Assembly: GCA_018238625.1 (NCBI GenBank)
Contig: JABCSY010000035.1
Coordinates: 1 to 36,491, forward strand
DNA length: 36,491 nt
Direction: 5' to 3'
From: Promethearchaeota archaeon
GTDB lineage: Archaea > Asgardarchaeota > Lokiarchaeia > Sigyniarchaeales > SOKP01
The position numbers and the translations under genes are program-made. How positions within the stretch are numbered: the stretch's first letter is position 1; each line of letters starts with the position of its first letter. The notes beneath the pieces are model-generated. The model had not been told where the DNA came from, did no database searches, and saw only the letters and a list, made by a program, of their open reading frames with translations. Positions 9,001-17,145 of the stretch are shown here, piece by piece.

Positions 9001-9363
9001 TTAACTCCCAATCTTTATCATCTTACCACATTTTAGGCAAGTGATAAAATGTGTCATCCCCTCATCCGCACTCCTAGTTTGCCTAGTTTCTAAATGAGCT
9101 TTATCGTAACCACATCTTCGACATTTAAAATTTTTAATAGAGCTTCTTAAATTTTCTTCTTTCCACTTCATAAATTCGGTTAGATTTGATACTTCTTCTC
9201 TAACAGAATGTTCTATTTTAGTTTTTATTCTGTACGAATTAGATTTCTCCTCAGTAAAAGGTTTCGTTGCTCCACACTTACACTTAAACACTTTTTTACC
9301 GTTTACCGTTGAGGGGAGCATCATACCCCCTCCACATTCATCGCAAAACTCCAATGTTATCAC
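9001..9363 (-). CDS. tfs: Transcription factor S (TFIIS-like)
   Basis: Archaeal TFS stimulates transcript cleavage by backtracked RNA polymerase. At 120 residues it is close to the usual ~110. The N-terminal zinc ribbon has CDEC then CKCG (C-x2-C ... C-x-C). The C-terminal zinc ribbon has CRRCG then CLKCG. Between the last two Cys pairs lies TRSADEGMTHF, containing the Asp-Glu dipeptide that reaches the polymerase active site; this separates TFS from RPB9-type subunits, which lack it. The start is a GTG inside a strong AGGAG-GTG overlap, followed by ATA ACA. It is the last gene of the probable L22e-CitG-TFS operon, 15 bases after the CitG-like gene. Confidence 0.92.
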   Translation of the reverse strand: MITLEFCDECGGGMMLPSTVNGKKVFKCKCGATKPFTEEKSNSYRIKTKIEHSVREEVSNLTEFMKWKEENLRSSIKNFKCRRCGYDKAHLETRQTRSADEGMTHFITCLKCGKMIKIGS

Positions 9364-9378
9364 TCCTATTAACTTAAC

Positions 9379-10329
9379 TTAAAATTTCAAACCAAAAATT
9401 AAACCCAAAAAAATTGTTCCCGCAACTAAATCAGCTATGGTGCCTGGGTTTAGTTTACCATTTTGTTTCTGTAATTCTTTATCAAATTTAACTGTCAAAT
9501 TTAATCCTTTTTTAGTGGTAATACCTCCAAATTTTATAATATCTGAAGCTATTTTTGAGACATTCGACGCAGCTTCCTTACCCGCTTTCCGAATAATTAA
9601 GGTATCTAAATGCATGCTAAGCAATTTTAAATATGTATTGACAATTGTACTATTTATGTCTTTACATTTCTCATAAGTATCAAAAAAATATGGTAATCCT
9701 TCTTTTAATATAATATTGAAGCCACTAGCGTACTCGTTGCTTATTAAATCGTATTCTTTTGATAGCTCAAATATTTTTTTAAGATTTATATTATCCTTAA
9801 TAATATCCTTACGTGAATTTTCGTCGTTAATATCGTACTTTTCTATGCTACCTAGTCCACCTGGATTACATATTTTTATAGCGTCGTATAAATTCACCGT
9901 ATCTTTAACTGTAGCATCTTCGATAACCTTTTTAATTATAAATTCGAAATTTTCGATCTTTTTCATTTTTAATTTTAAACAAATTGTAGCTGCGGCGGCT
10001 AGTGGAGCTAAGATAAGAATGTGTCCTAGTAAGACGTTACCTCCAGACTGCCACTTCATCATTTGATTAGCAGATTCCTTAAAAAAAAGACCTAATTCAA
10101 CAGAACTAAAATTTTCTTTTTCACTTTCTACAGAGTTATATACCGTTTCACAAAATCCCTTAAAATTAGGTTGGATTGCTGCTATACCAGCCAAAAAGTG
10201 TTCAAATCTTGTATTTGGAAAATTTTTCGTTCTATGGACATTTCCCGGTTTAGGCCACCCAGATAACTCCAACAAGCTCGAAAGATTTATACACCTTACT
10301 AAATCATTAACTGATTGGGTAACGATCAC
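9379..10329 (-). CDS. CitG/MdcB-like triphosphoribosyl-dephospho-CoA synthase family
   Basis: 316 residues. The opening SGWPKPGNVHRTKNFPNTRF corresponds to the CitG-family YPKPGxV motif, and GGNVLLGHIL near residue 95 matches the TGGxNTxxG-like second motif. A third conserved stretch is TVNLYDAIKICNPGGLG. Bacterial members make the CoA-derived prosthetic group of citrate or malonate lyase from ATP and dephospho-CoA. No citrate or malonate lyase gene is near, so the archaeal substrate is unknown. GTG start. It lies between L22e (48 bases upstream) and TFS (15 bases downstream), suggesting housekeeping expression. The family call is good; the reaction is inferred. Confidence 0.75.
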   Translation of the reverse strand: MIVTQSVNDLVRCINLSSLLELSGWPKPGNVHRTKNFPNTRFEHFLAGIAAIQPNFKGFCETVYNSVESEKENFSSVELGLFFKESANQMMKWQSGGNVLLGHILILAPLAAAATICLKLKMKKIENFEFIIKKVIEDATVKDTVNLYDAIKICNPGGLGSIEKYDINDENSRKDIIKDNINLKKIFELSKEYDLISNEYASGFNIILKEGLPYFFDTYEKCKDINSTIVNTYLKLLSMHLDTLIIRKAGKEAASNVSKIASDIIKFGGITTKKGLNLTVKFDKELQKQNGKLNPGTIADLVAGTIFLGLIFGLKF

Positions 10330-10376
10330 ATTTAAGATATTAATTTTAAAAATTAAAATAGTTTTTTAAAAGTAAA

Positions 10377-10688
10377 TTAATAATAAGTTAGTTCTAGAAC
10401 CTTTCTTTCTTTTATCATATACCCACTTTGGTTATTTGTGTTATATGAGATTGGTCTATATTTTTCGTTTAGATTTTTACGATACAGAAATTTTTTTAGT
10501 CTTAATTTAATTGCTCTCTTTGACAATTTGAGTGGCATTACTATTTCTAATTCGTTTCCATTGCGATTGAGTTCAATTTGCGGCAATTGTTCCTCTAAGA
10601 AACGCAATAAATCGTCCACTAATTGTTCTTTTTCAATGCTTAAGTCTTTTATATTTATAATTAATTCTTTAGTATCAACTTCACTCAT
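10377..10688 (-). CDS. rpl22e: Ribosomal protein L22e homologue
   Basis: 103 residues. The core (about residues 30-103) aligns by eye with eukaryotic RPL22: a helix ending in a FLEEQLP-like segment, a beta strand, then LKLSKRAIKLRLKKFLYRKN followed by NEKYRPISYN and a final VLELTYY strand. RPL22 has [20 protein letters not shown], then a conserved strand and YELRYF in the same order. L22e is a large-subunit protein first known in eukaryotes and reported from Asgard archaea. It lacks the acidic C-terminal tail of animal RPL22. ATG start, first gene of an operon with CitG-like and TFS genes. Divergent from the RuBisCO gene, sharing a 131-base promoter region. Confidence 0.82.
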   Translation of the reverse strand: MSEVDTKELIINIKDLSIEKEQLVDDLLRFLEEQLPQIELNRNGNELEIVMPLKLSKRAIKLRLKKFLYRKNLNEKYRPISYNTNNQSGYMIKERKVLELTYY

Positions 10689-10762
10689 ATTCTAATCACT
10701 CAATATGATAATTATTGATATTATAAATTTTTTTTTATTTTTACACTTTCAACAATTATTAT

Positions 10763-10776
10763 AAAAAGATTTAAAT
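10763..10776 (+). promoter_or_regulatory. Likely BRE/TATA promoter of RuBisCO gene
   Basis: AAAAAGATTTAAAT combines a purine-rich BRE-like stretch with a TATA-like TTTAAAT. Its centre lies about 47 bases above the ATG at 10820, predicting a start of transcription near 10798 and a ~20-base leader. That leader contains GGTGG at 10814-10818, a ribosome-binding site unusually close (one base) to the ATG. Confidence 0.45.
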
Positions 10777-10819
10777 GAACTTTTTCTAATAATTATAAAG
10801 TACTTTTGAATATGGTGGA

Positions 10820-12103
10820 ATGATTTTGGTAGATTATGTAGATTTAAGTTATGAACCGAACGAAAATGATCTTGTTGTCATGTATTTCGTTGAAAAAGCG
10901 ATTGATTGTGAAAGTCTGGAAAAAGCTTGCGAGGAAATCGCTAAAGAAAGTTCAATAGGCACGTGGACAGATATTTTAACGATGTCTGCCGATATTGCTG
11001 AACGCCTCGAACCATCTGCTTTTTATATAGATCCACAAAATCAAATTATTAAAATTGCTTATTCTGAAGAATTGTTTGAAGCCGATAACATGTCTCAAAT
11101 TCTTAGCGCTATTGCCGGTAATATTTTTGGTATGAAGGTGATTAATAATTTAAGGCTTTTAGATATCACATTTCCTAAAAATATTGTCAGCAAATATAAA
11201 GGACCTAAATTCGGGATTAAAGGTATCAGAAAATTAACTGGAATAGAAAAAAGACCTTTGTTAGGAACAATCGTAAAACCCAAGGTAGGTTTAAACGAGA
11301 TCGAACACGCAAAAGTTTGTGAAGAGGCATGGATGGGCGGTTTGGACATAGTAAAGGACGACGAGAATTTAACTAGCATGGTCTTCAATAAATTCGATAA
11401 AAGGGTTGAGGAATCTTTAAAAGCTCGAGATAGAGCTCAAGCTGAAACGGGAGAAAAAAAGATTTATATGCCCAATATCACAGCAAAATTAAGTACAATG
11501 GAAAAAAGAGCAAATACCGTAATAAACAACGGTGGAGAATATGTAATGGTTGACATATTTACCGTAGGATTCTCAGCTTTGCAAGAACTTCGAGATTATC
11601 TAGACGATAAAAATATAGTAATTCACGCTCATAGAGCTATGCATGCGGCCTTTACACGCAATAAAAAACACGGAATGACGATGTTGGCTTTAGCCAAAAT
11701 AATGCGCCTAATTGGAATGGATCAACTCCATACGGGAACTATCGTTGGAAAAATGGAGGGTGGTAAAACAGAAGTTTTAGAGATAAATCAAGTAATTTCA
11801 GAACCAAATATTGCAGGAAACAATACAACGATTCTTGATCAAAAGTGGGGTGATATCAAACCTACTCTACCAGTCGCTTCAGGAGGTTTAAGCCCATTAC
11901 ACATCCCTGATTTAATAAAGTATTTAGGTAATGATATGGTGTATCAATTCGGAGGAGGATGCCACGGACATCCAGACGGAACCAGGGCAGGTGCAAGAGC
12001 GATAAGGCAAGCAGTTGATGCTACTTTGAATGGAATTGAATTGGAAGAATACGCAAAAAAGAAAGAAGAATTAGGAAAAGCAATCAAAAAATGGAGAAAA
12101 TAA
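10820..12103 (+). CDS. rbcL: Form III ribulose-1,5-bisphosphate carboxylase
   Basis: Catalyses CO2 addition to ribulose-1,5-bisphosphate, giving two 3-phosphoglycerates. In archaea it serves AMP/nucleoside salvage rather than the Calvin cycle. All key residues are present: Lys153 and Lys155 (spinach K175/K177), carbamylated Lys179 with Asp181 and Glu182 in IVKDDEN (K201/D203/E204), His271-Arg272 (H294/R295), His304 (H327), loop-6 Lys311 (K334), Ser354 (S379) and the GGG phosphate site at 378-380. Thr48-Trp49 and Asn101 of the N-terminal domain are also there. This excludes a form IV RuBisCO-like protein. The length of 427 fits form III. It converges on the isomerase gene making its substrate. 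The subgroup (IIIa, IIIb or hybrid) needs a tree. Confidence 0.93.
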   Translation: MILVDYVDLSYEPNENDLVVMYFVEKAIDCESLEKACEEIAKESSIGTWTDILTMSADIAERLEPSAFYIDPQNQIIKIAYSEELFEADNMSQILSAIAGNIFGMKVINNLRLLDITFPKNIVSKYKGPKFGIKGIRKLTGIEKRPLLGTIVKPKVGLNEIEHAKVCEEAWMGGLDIVKDDENLTSMVFNKFDKRVEESLKARDRAQAETGEKKIYMPNITAKLSTMEKRANTVINNGGEYVMVDIFTVGFSALQELRDYLDDKNIVIHAHRAMHAAFTRNKKHGMTMLALAKIMRLIGMDQLHTGTIVGKMEGGKTEVLEINQVISEPNIAGNNTTILDQKWGDIKPTLPVASGGLSPLHIPDLIKYLGNDMVYQFGGGCHGHPDGTRAGARAIRQAVDATLNGIELEEYAKKKEELGKAIKKWRK

Positions 12104-12112
12104 TTAAAATTT

Positions 12113-12127
12113 AACTTTTTTTAAGTT
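12113..12127. terminator. Shared bidirectional T-rich terminator
   Basis: AACTT, five T residues, AAGTT: a small symmetric hairpin between the convergent stop codons of RuBisCO and the isomerase. A run of seven T residues on the plus strand (12116-12122) is a typical archaeal termination signal. The gap between the two genes is only 24 bases, so it must serve both. Confidence 0.35.
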
Positions 12128-13075
12128 TTATAACATATCAGGATATAATTTTGCAAAGTAATTATGGACATGGCTACTTGCGAAGATCCCTGCTTCAGTT
12201 ATAAGCCCATCTATGTATCTTCTACTCACGGTCTCAAAAGCCGGATTCAAGATAGTTAAACCCTCTGGAGCGTCCTCCCATACTTCTTTAGGGTCTCTCA
12301 TTTCAATTTTTTCCAAAATACCAAAGGAAGTCTGAGGGTTATATTTTAAAAGAGGGGATGCAACATAGAAAGGTACATGTTCTTCATGTGCTACTAATGC
12401 TAACAATCGAGAACCAATTTTATTAATAATCGTACCTTCTGAAGTAATAGAATCTGCCCCAATAATTATTAAATCAACTTCATAATGGTTAACAACCCAA
12501 CGCATAGCACTATCAACTACGTGAATAACTTCAATTCCAGCATCAAGTAATTTTCTGACTGTTTTTCTTCCTTGTAGTCTTGGTTGAGTTTCTGTTGCTA
12601 CGACTTTAAAATGGTCTTTCCCCTGTCTTTTTGCTTCTAATAGGATAGCATTTACAATGCTTGAATGGCAATGAGTCATTATAACAAAGTTATCGTCCGT
12701 ACTTACGTCAGGAATTCTCCTGGCACCAATTTCAGCTATTTTCTTTTTTGAATTTTGCATCAATAATTTATACTCATCCTTACAGCTAGTAATTAATTCC
12801 AAAATTTCTTTTATTGATAACGATTCTATTTTTTTTTTTAATCGATTCATCAGAAAATTAAGTCCATTTCTCAAGGCAGGCTCAGTCGCCCTCGTTTGGA
12901 ATAAGATGGCTTTAGCTTCTATTAATTTATTAAATATTTCTTCTGAAGTAACTGTTTTACCAATTCTTTGTGCGTAATCGCTTAAGAATTGTATTGCACT
13001 GATTGCAACATTTGAAGCTCCCTGAATTTCTAAGGATTTAATCCTTTTAGCGTCCTTTAATAATTGTTCTATAAT
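12128..13075 (-). CDS. Ribose-1,5-bisphosphate isomerase (e2b2 type)
   Basis: Converts ribose-1,5-bisphosphate to ribulose-1,5-bisphosphate, the RuBisCO substrate; related to eIF2B alpha/MtnA. Motifs: catalytic Cys in IMTHCHSS and catalytic Asp in IIGADSIT, then NKIGSRLLALVAHEE and EMRDPKEVWED. The first ordinary start codon in frame (TTG, 12874) would remove ~68 residues. However, the frame upstream stays open and encodes good family sequence, including LFQTRATEPALRNGL, equal to the family's LFETRPTAVSLPNAL. No ATG, GTG or TTG exists between 12874 and the stop at 13081. GGTGA lies at 13083-13079, and the frame then reads ATA ATT ATA. Either ATT/ATA initiates, or one A is extra: without it GTG (13082) would be the start. 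The end given is the ATT at 13075. It follows the zinc-ribbon gene on the same strand. Confidence 0.85.
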   Translation of the reverse strand: MIEQLLKDAKRIKSLEIQGASNVAISAIQFLSDYAQRIGKTVTSEEIFNKLIEAKAILFQTRATEPALRNGLNFLMNRLKKKIESLSIKEILELITSCKDEYKLLMQNSKKKIAEIGARRIPDVSTDDNFVIMTHCHSSIVNAILLEAKRQGKDHFKVVATETQPRLQGRKTVRKLLDAGIEVIHVVDSAMRWVVNHYEVDLIIIGADSITSEGTIINKIGSRLLALVAHEEHVPFYVASPLLKYNPQTSFGILEKIEMRDPKEVWEDAPEGLTILNPAFETVSRRYIDGLITEAGIFASSHVHNYFAKLYPDML

Positions 13076-13133
13076 TATTCACCAATTTTTTTAATGTTAA
13101 TATATAAAATATCTATATTTTTATTTTATTATC

Positions 13134-13346
13134 TTACTTTTCTTGATCCTCATTATCTGAATTCTGGGTCAACTCTAGATCGTTTGGGTCTATCTCTATA
13201 TAGAGAGCTCCAACGTAATCACACGAAGTACACTCAAATGAGTTAGGTGCTAGCCAACCGGAAACATTCATAGCGTTTTTCAAAGTAGCCTTTTTACACC
13301 TAGGACAAATTCTTATGCGTACCTTTTTTTTTTTAATAAATTTCAT
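13134..13346 (-). CDS. Small zinc-ribbon protein
   Basis: 70 residues. After a basic N-terminus (KFIKKKKVRIRI) comes CPRC, then the stretch VSGWLAPNSFECTSCDYVGA with the second C-x2-C pair, so a single four-Cys zinc ribbon. The tail is acidic (about ten Asp/Glu in the last 20 residues). Small proteins with the same C-x2-C ... SGWLxPxxYxCxxCxYxG pattern are common in archaea, without a known role. RNA or protein binding is a guess. ATG start. Its stop lies about 55 bases before the isomerase gene on the same strand, so the two may form an operon, and it is divergent from uvrC. Confidence 0.7.
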   Translation of the reverse strand: MKFIKKKKVRIRICPRCKKATLKNAMNVSGWLAPNSFECTSCDYVGALYIEIDPNDLELTQNSDNEDQEK

Positions 13347-13496
13347 TGTAATAAGAAATGAATAATTCTTTTATTTTTTGATCAATATTCAATAATCACA
13401 AATAACATAAATACATAGATGTTCCTAAAAAATTGTTTAGATATTTTCTGTGATTTTACAATTTAACTTAAACAATCAGCGCTTAACCTACCTACT

Positions 13497-15329
13497 ATGA
13501 ATGATTTAGAAATAAAACGAAAAAGTATGCCAAACGAGCCAGGCGTATATTTTTTTCTCAATAATAAAAAAACGATTATTTATGTGGGCAAAGCTATAAA
13601 TCTTAGGAAGAGAGTGAATCAATATTTCCAAAAAACATCTTACAACGATCCCTTTTACGAAGAAAAAATTAAGGAGCTAGTTAAAAACATTCATTCTATT
13701 GATTTCATCGTTACAGAAAACGAAAAAGAAGCTAAAATTTTAGAAAACATACAAATTAAGAAATATCAACCTCGTTTTAACGTAATAATGCGCGATTCTA
13801 AGACTTATCCATGGGTTGGGATATTTTTTTCAGAAACATACCCTAGAATCAGACTTATAAGAGGGCCAGAAAAGTATTCTCAAGAAAATTTGTTTTTAGG
13901 GCCTTATACTGATAAAAAGGAAATCAGTAGAATTTTAAGAGATTTGCGTAAAATTTTCCCTTATTGTTCTTGTAAAAACAAAGTTAAAAAAAAAAAAAGA
14001 CCTTGTTTGTATTTCCAGTTGAAGCTATGTCCAGGACCATGTATTGAAGCAGTAACTAAAGATGATTATTTAGAAAATATAAAACAAATAGAATTGTTTT
14101 TAAAAGGTCAGACTGAAGAATTAAAGGGTCAGATTGAAGAAAATATGAGAAATGCGGCACAATCGCAAGATTTTGAAATTGCTGCTTTTTGGAGAGATAA
14201 ACTCAACGCAATAGATAATTCTACAATAACTCAAAGTGTTCTGTTAGAAAACAAGGAAAATAAAGATATTATCGGCTACTTTAATGACGAGGGACAAAAA
14301 TACATAGCGATGGTTATGATTCATATACGTGAAGGAAAGATATCGAATAAGAGTTCCTTTATGTTAAATATAAAAGAGAAATTAATTCATAAGGATGAGA
14401 TTTTCCCTTCGATACTGGAACAGTTTTACCAAAATGTGACACACAATTTACCCGATGTTATTGTCGTTCCGGAATTTTACGATGGAGTAGGTGTGTTTAA
14501 AGAGATTCTTAAAGATTTCCGTGCTGATTTAAAGATTCGAACACCTATGGAAGAAGAATATGGCTTGCTTCGAATTGCGAATAAAAACGCTAAAGTCATA
14601 GTGGAACAAGAAATTCAAATGGAAGAAATTAAAAAGAATGAGGAAGATCAAATTAAAAAAACGTTGGAAGAAGCTAAAGAGATATTTAATTTACCCAAGG
14701 TGCCTAGAATAATTGAAGGCTTCGATATTTCTAATATAGAAGGGACAGACGCAACAGGGTCTATGGTTTATTTTCTTGAAGGGCACCCTTATAATAAAAA
14801 TTATCGCCATTTTAAGATTCGTACAAAATCTACTCCGGATGATGTCGCAATGATGAAAGAGGTGATTAAAAGGAGATACACTATGATTTTAGAGCGTAAT
14901 TTAGAGTTACCAGACTTAATCCTCGTTGACGGAGGAAAGGGTCAATTGAACGCAGGTTATTCTGTTTTGAAGGATTTAGGAATTGATGGCATTCCAATTA
15001 TAGGTTTAGCAAAGAAATTTGAGGAAATTTATGTTCCCAACAAAAAGGACCCGATTATTTTGCCTAAAAATTCACAACTTCTTAAAATATTTCAAAGGGT
15101 CAGAGATGAGGCCCATCGTTTTGCAGTAAGGCTTCATAAAAAACAACGAATAAAAAGAGTAAAAAGGTCTGTTTTGGATGACATAAAAGGTATAGGACCA
15201 GCAACTAAAAGTAAATTACTTAAAAATTTTGGTAGCGTGAATAGCATCAAGGAAGCTTCTCTTGAAGAAATAGCTCAAGTTGTTGGAAAAAAGTTGGCTG
15301 ATACAATATTAAAAAAGTTGAATAGTTGA
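13497..15329 (+). CDS. uvrC: UvrC, excinuclease ABC subunit C
   Basis: Makes both incisions in bacterial-type nucleotide excision repair, with UvrA and UvrB. Full length at 610 residues. Order: GIY-YIG nuclease (about 14-95, with GVYFF and IIYVGKA), a Cys cluster near residues 160-180 (CSCKNK, CLYFQLKLCPGPC), a UVR motif (about 196-232) for UvrB binding, the UvrC RNase H-like nuclease domain (GFDISNIEG, LILVDGGKGQL, RDEAHRFAV), and tandem HhH motifs at the end (DIKGIGPATKSKLLKNFGS). The catalytic acidic residues appear intact. uvrA and uvrB are not in the window. UvrABC in archaea is considered acquired from bacteria. It stands alone, ATG start, divergent from the zinc-ribbon gene. Confidence 0.96.
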   Translation: MNDLEIKRKSMPNEPGVYFFLNNKKTIIYVGKAINLRKRVNQYFQKTSYNDPFYEEKIKELVKNIHSIDFIVTENEKEAKILENIQIKKYQPRFNVIMRDSKTYPWVGIFFSETYPRIRLIRGPEKYSQENLFLGPYTDKKEISRILRDLRKIFPYCSCKNKVKKKKRPCLYFQLKLCPGPCIEAVTKDDYLENIKQIELFLKGQTEELKGQIEENMRNAAQSQDFEIAAFWRDKLNAIDNSTITQSVLLENKENKDIIGYFNDEGQKYIAMVMIHIREGKISNKSSFMLNIKEKLIHKDEIFPSILEQFYQNVTHNLPDVIVVPEFYDGVGVFKEILKDFRADLKIRTPMEEEYGLLRIANKNAKVIVEQEIQMEEIKKNEEDQIKKTLEEAKEIFNLPKVPRIIEGFDISNIEGTDATGSMVYFLEGHPYNKNYRHFKIRTKSTPDDVAMMKEVIKRRYTMILERNLELPDLILVDGGKGQLNAGYSVLKDLGIDGIPIIGLAKKFEEIYVPNKKDPIILPKNSQLLKIFQRVRDEAHRFAVRLHKKQRIKRVKRSVLDDIKGIGPATKSKLLKNFGSVNSIKEASLEEIAQVVGKKLADTILKKLNS

Positions 15330-15374
15330 AAAAATTTAATTAAAAAAAAATTTGGATTGTTTATTTACAAACCT

Positions 15375-16640
15375 TTACAGATATTCATTCTTTATTTTTG
15401 AAAAGATTGTAAATATAATTATCATTGCACCTAATAAAATGAATGTCAACCCTAAATTTACCATAGTTAGATATCCAATTATAGGATAAAGAACTGCTCT
15501 TATTAAGCTTGCAATCATACTTATAGAGCTTAACACTGTTGCTCTATTCTCCGTCTCTATTTGTTTATTTATGCCTTCTGTAAAGATAAATCTTCTTGAA
15601 AAGCCCATACCAATAATTATTAGAATTAAAGCAATGCCAATAGGTATCAAATTAATCAATGCCATAGAAATGTATGCAATTCCCGGAATTATCGTATATA
15701 TTTGAAGAAAGATTTTTTTGTTACTGTATCGTTTTTCTAATTTTGGTATTAAGTTAGTAAATATTATTTGAATTAGAGTCATCGACGCTACTACAAATCC
15801 AAAGTATTCCATGTTAAAGTTTAACGCTTCAAGATATAACTGGTAAGTCCAAATAAGAAAAAATACTAAGGATTCCGTAATAACTTGGTTTAATGCTAAT
15901 TTCCTTAAGATTCGATTTTTTATTAGTTCCGATACTCCAGATTTTATGATTTTAAGATATTTCTCAGGCTTCTCTTTCACTAAATCGTGATTAGGTTCTT
16001 TAAGTGATATTGCTATAATTGTTGCGGCGATAAATGGGAAGAACATCAAGCTCATAGTGAGCTGTAGAGATAGCATAGCTCCGATTAATGATCCTATTGG
16101 AGCAGATATTCCAATTCCTAGTAACATGTAAGTTCTACTTCGCGCCATAGTTTTTGTGATCTCTTGTTCTCTACCTAGTTTTCTTAGAGTATCGTACGTA
16201 AATGCCTGATCCGTGCCAGAAATCAGCGAATATTCAATTGCAAATAATGTTTCCCCAATTATAAACAGCGTAATACTAGGATAACTCGAGTATATCAAAG
16301 CAGCTAAAGCTGCTGAAAGAGTTCCTAATATAAGTGATAATTTTCGACTGAAATGATCTGCAATCGCTCCACATGGTATTTCAAAAATTAAAATCACTAC
16401 AGTGAAATAACTCTGTAAAAACATTACTTCGACAAACGATATTTTTCCCCACATTAGGAAAAAAGGTAATAAAACTCCTGCAATTAGATGGCAACCCATG
16501 AAAAAATGAATTAAATAGGATTTCCATATATTTGACTTCCATTTGCTCAAGTAAACCTGCAAATCTTTTATTTCTTCTTCTTTAGGAGATTGAAGCGTTC
16601 TACCTCCAGTACATTCCTTTAATTTTGACAATTTTTTCAC
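15375..16640 (-). CDS. MFS transporter
   Basis: 421 residues with about 12 hydrophobic segments and a ~45-residue cytoplasmic N-terminal extension. The loop between helices 2 and 3 reads EIPCGAIADHFSRKLSLI, matching the MFS motif A (G-x-x-x-D-x-x-x-R-K/R). SGTDQAFTYDTL before helix 5 is typical of a drug-efflux-like subgroup. A central loop (KEPNHDLVKEKPEKYLK) separates the two six-helix halves. The substrate cannot be told. The ATG lies at 16640 with no close upstream gene, and the stop faces the uvrC stop, 45 bases away. It seems to be a single-gene unit. Confidence 0.88.
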   Translation of the reverse strand: MKKLSKLKECTGGRTLQSPKEEEIKDLQVYLSKWKSNIWKSYLIHFFMGCHLIAGVLLPFFLMWGKISFVEVMFLQSYFTVVILIFEIPCGAIADHFSRKLSLILGTLSAALAALIYSSYPSITLFIIGETLFAIEYSLISGTDQAFTYDTLRKLGREQEITKTMARSRTYMLLGIGISAPIGSLIGAMLSLQLTMSLMFFPFIAATIIAISLKEPNHDLVKEKPEKYLKIIKSGVSELIKNRILRKLALNQVITESLVFFLIWTYQLYLEALNFNMEYFGFVVASMTLIQIIFTNLIPKLEKRYSNKKIFLQIYTIIPGIAYISMALINLIPIGIALILIIIGMGFSRRFIFTEGINKQIETENRATVLSSISMIASLIRAVLYPIIGYLTMVNLGLTFILLGAMIIIFTIFSKIKNEYL

Positions 16641-17145
16641 CTATTTTATTTAAAATTTATTTTTACTTTTCTATAATAAAAAACATGTTCGGGAAATCGT
16701 ATTTGAAAAGTTTGAAGTAAAAGCAATGTTGTAGATTAAGAAAATTCTGTAGGAAAGGTTAAAAATACGATAAATTGAGTCAATTAAGAAAAAAATTCAA
16801 AGAATCAGAGAAAAAGCGTTGTTATGTCGTTGTTTTTATGTTTATTATGGTAAAGTAATAGGATATGTTACCTTACAACCAATAAGCATAATTTTTATGG
16901 CTAATGATTTATTTATAGACGGATCGTGGACTATAGTAATTCCACAATAATTCTTTTTCCATCCAAATACTTTATTGGCCATGACACTTTCAACAAATAT
17001 GTTTAATATTATATAGATTAATATAACGCAATAATTTAAAAATTTAGCGTTCAGAAATACCCTTTATTTGGATTAGGTGGGATAATAATGGGAAATCCCT
17101 TTTTTTTTTAAAATTATTTTCTAAACTCTATCAATAGAAAAAGTC
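16641..17145. other. 505-base intergenic region, possible decayed coding trace
   Basis: No intact gene. It lies between two minus-strand genes and contains the MFS promoter. One plus-strand frame from about 16690 to 16951 stays mostly readable, with three stops in its first third, and ends KVIGYVTLQPISIIF... DGSWTIVIPQ before a stop. It could be a decayed gene fragment, but I recognise no family and chance is quite possible in AT-rich DNA. T-rich tracts near 17100 may terminate plus-strand transcripts. Confidence 0.35.

Noticed and set aside
9716..10066. 116-codon plus-strand frame
   Set aside because: Antisense shadow of the CitG-like gene; its hydrophobic look comes from complementary codons.
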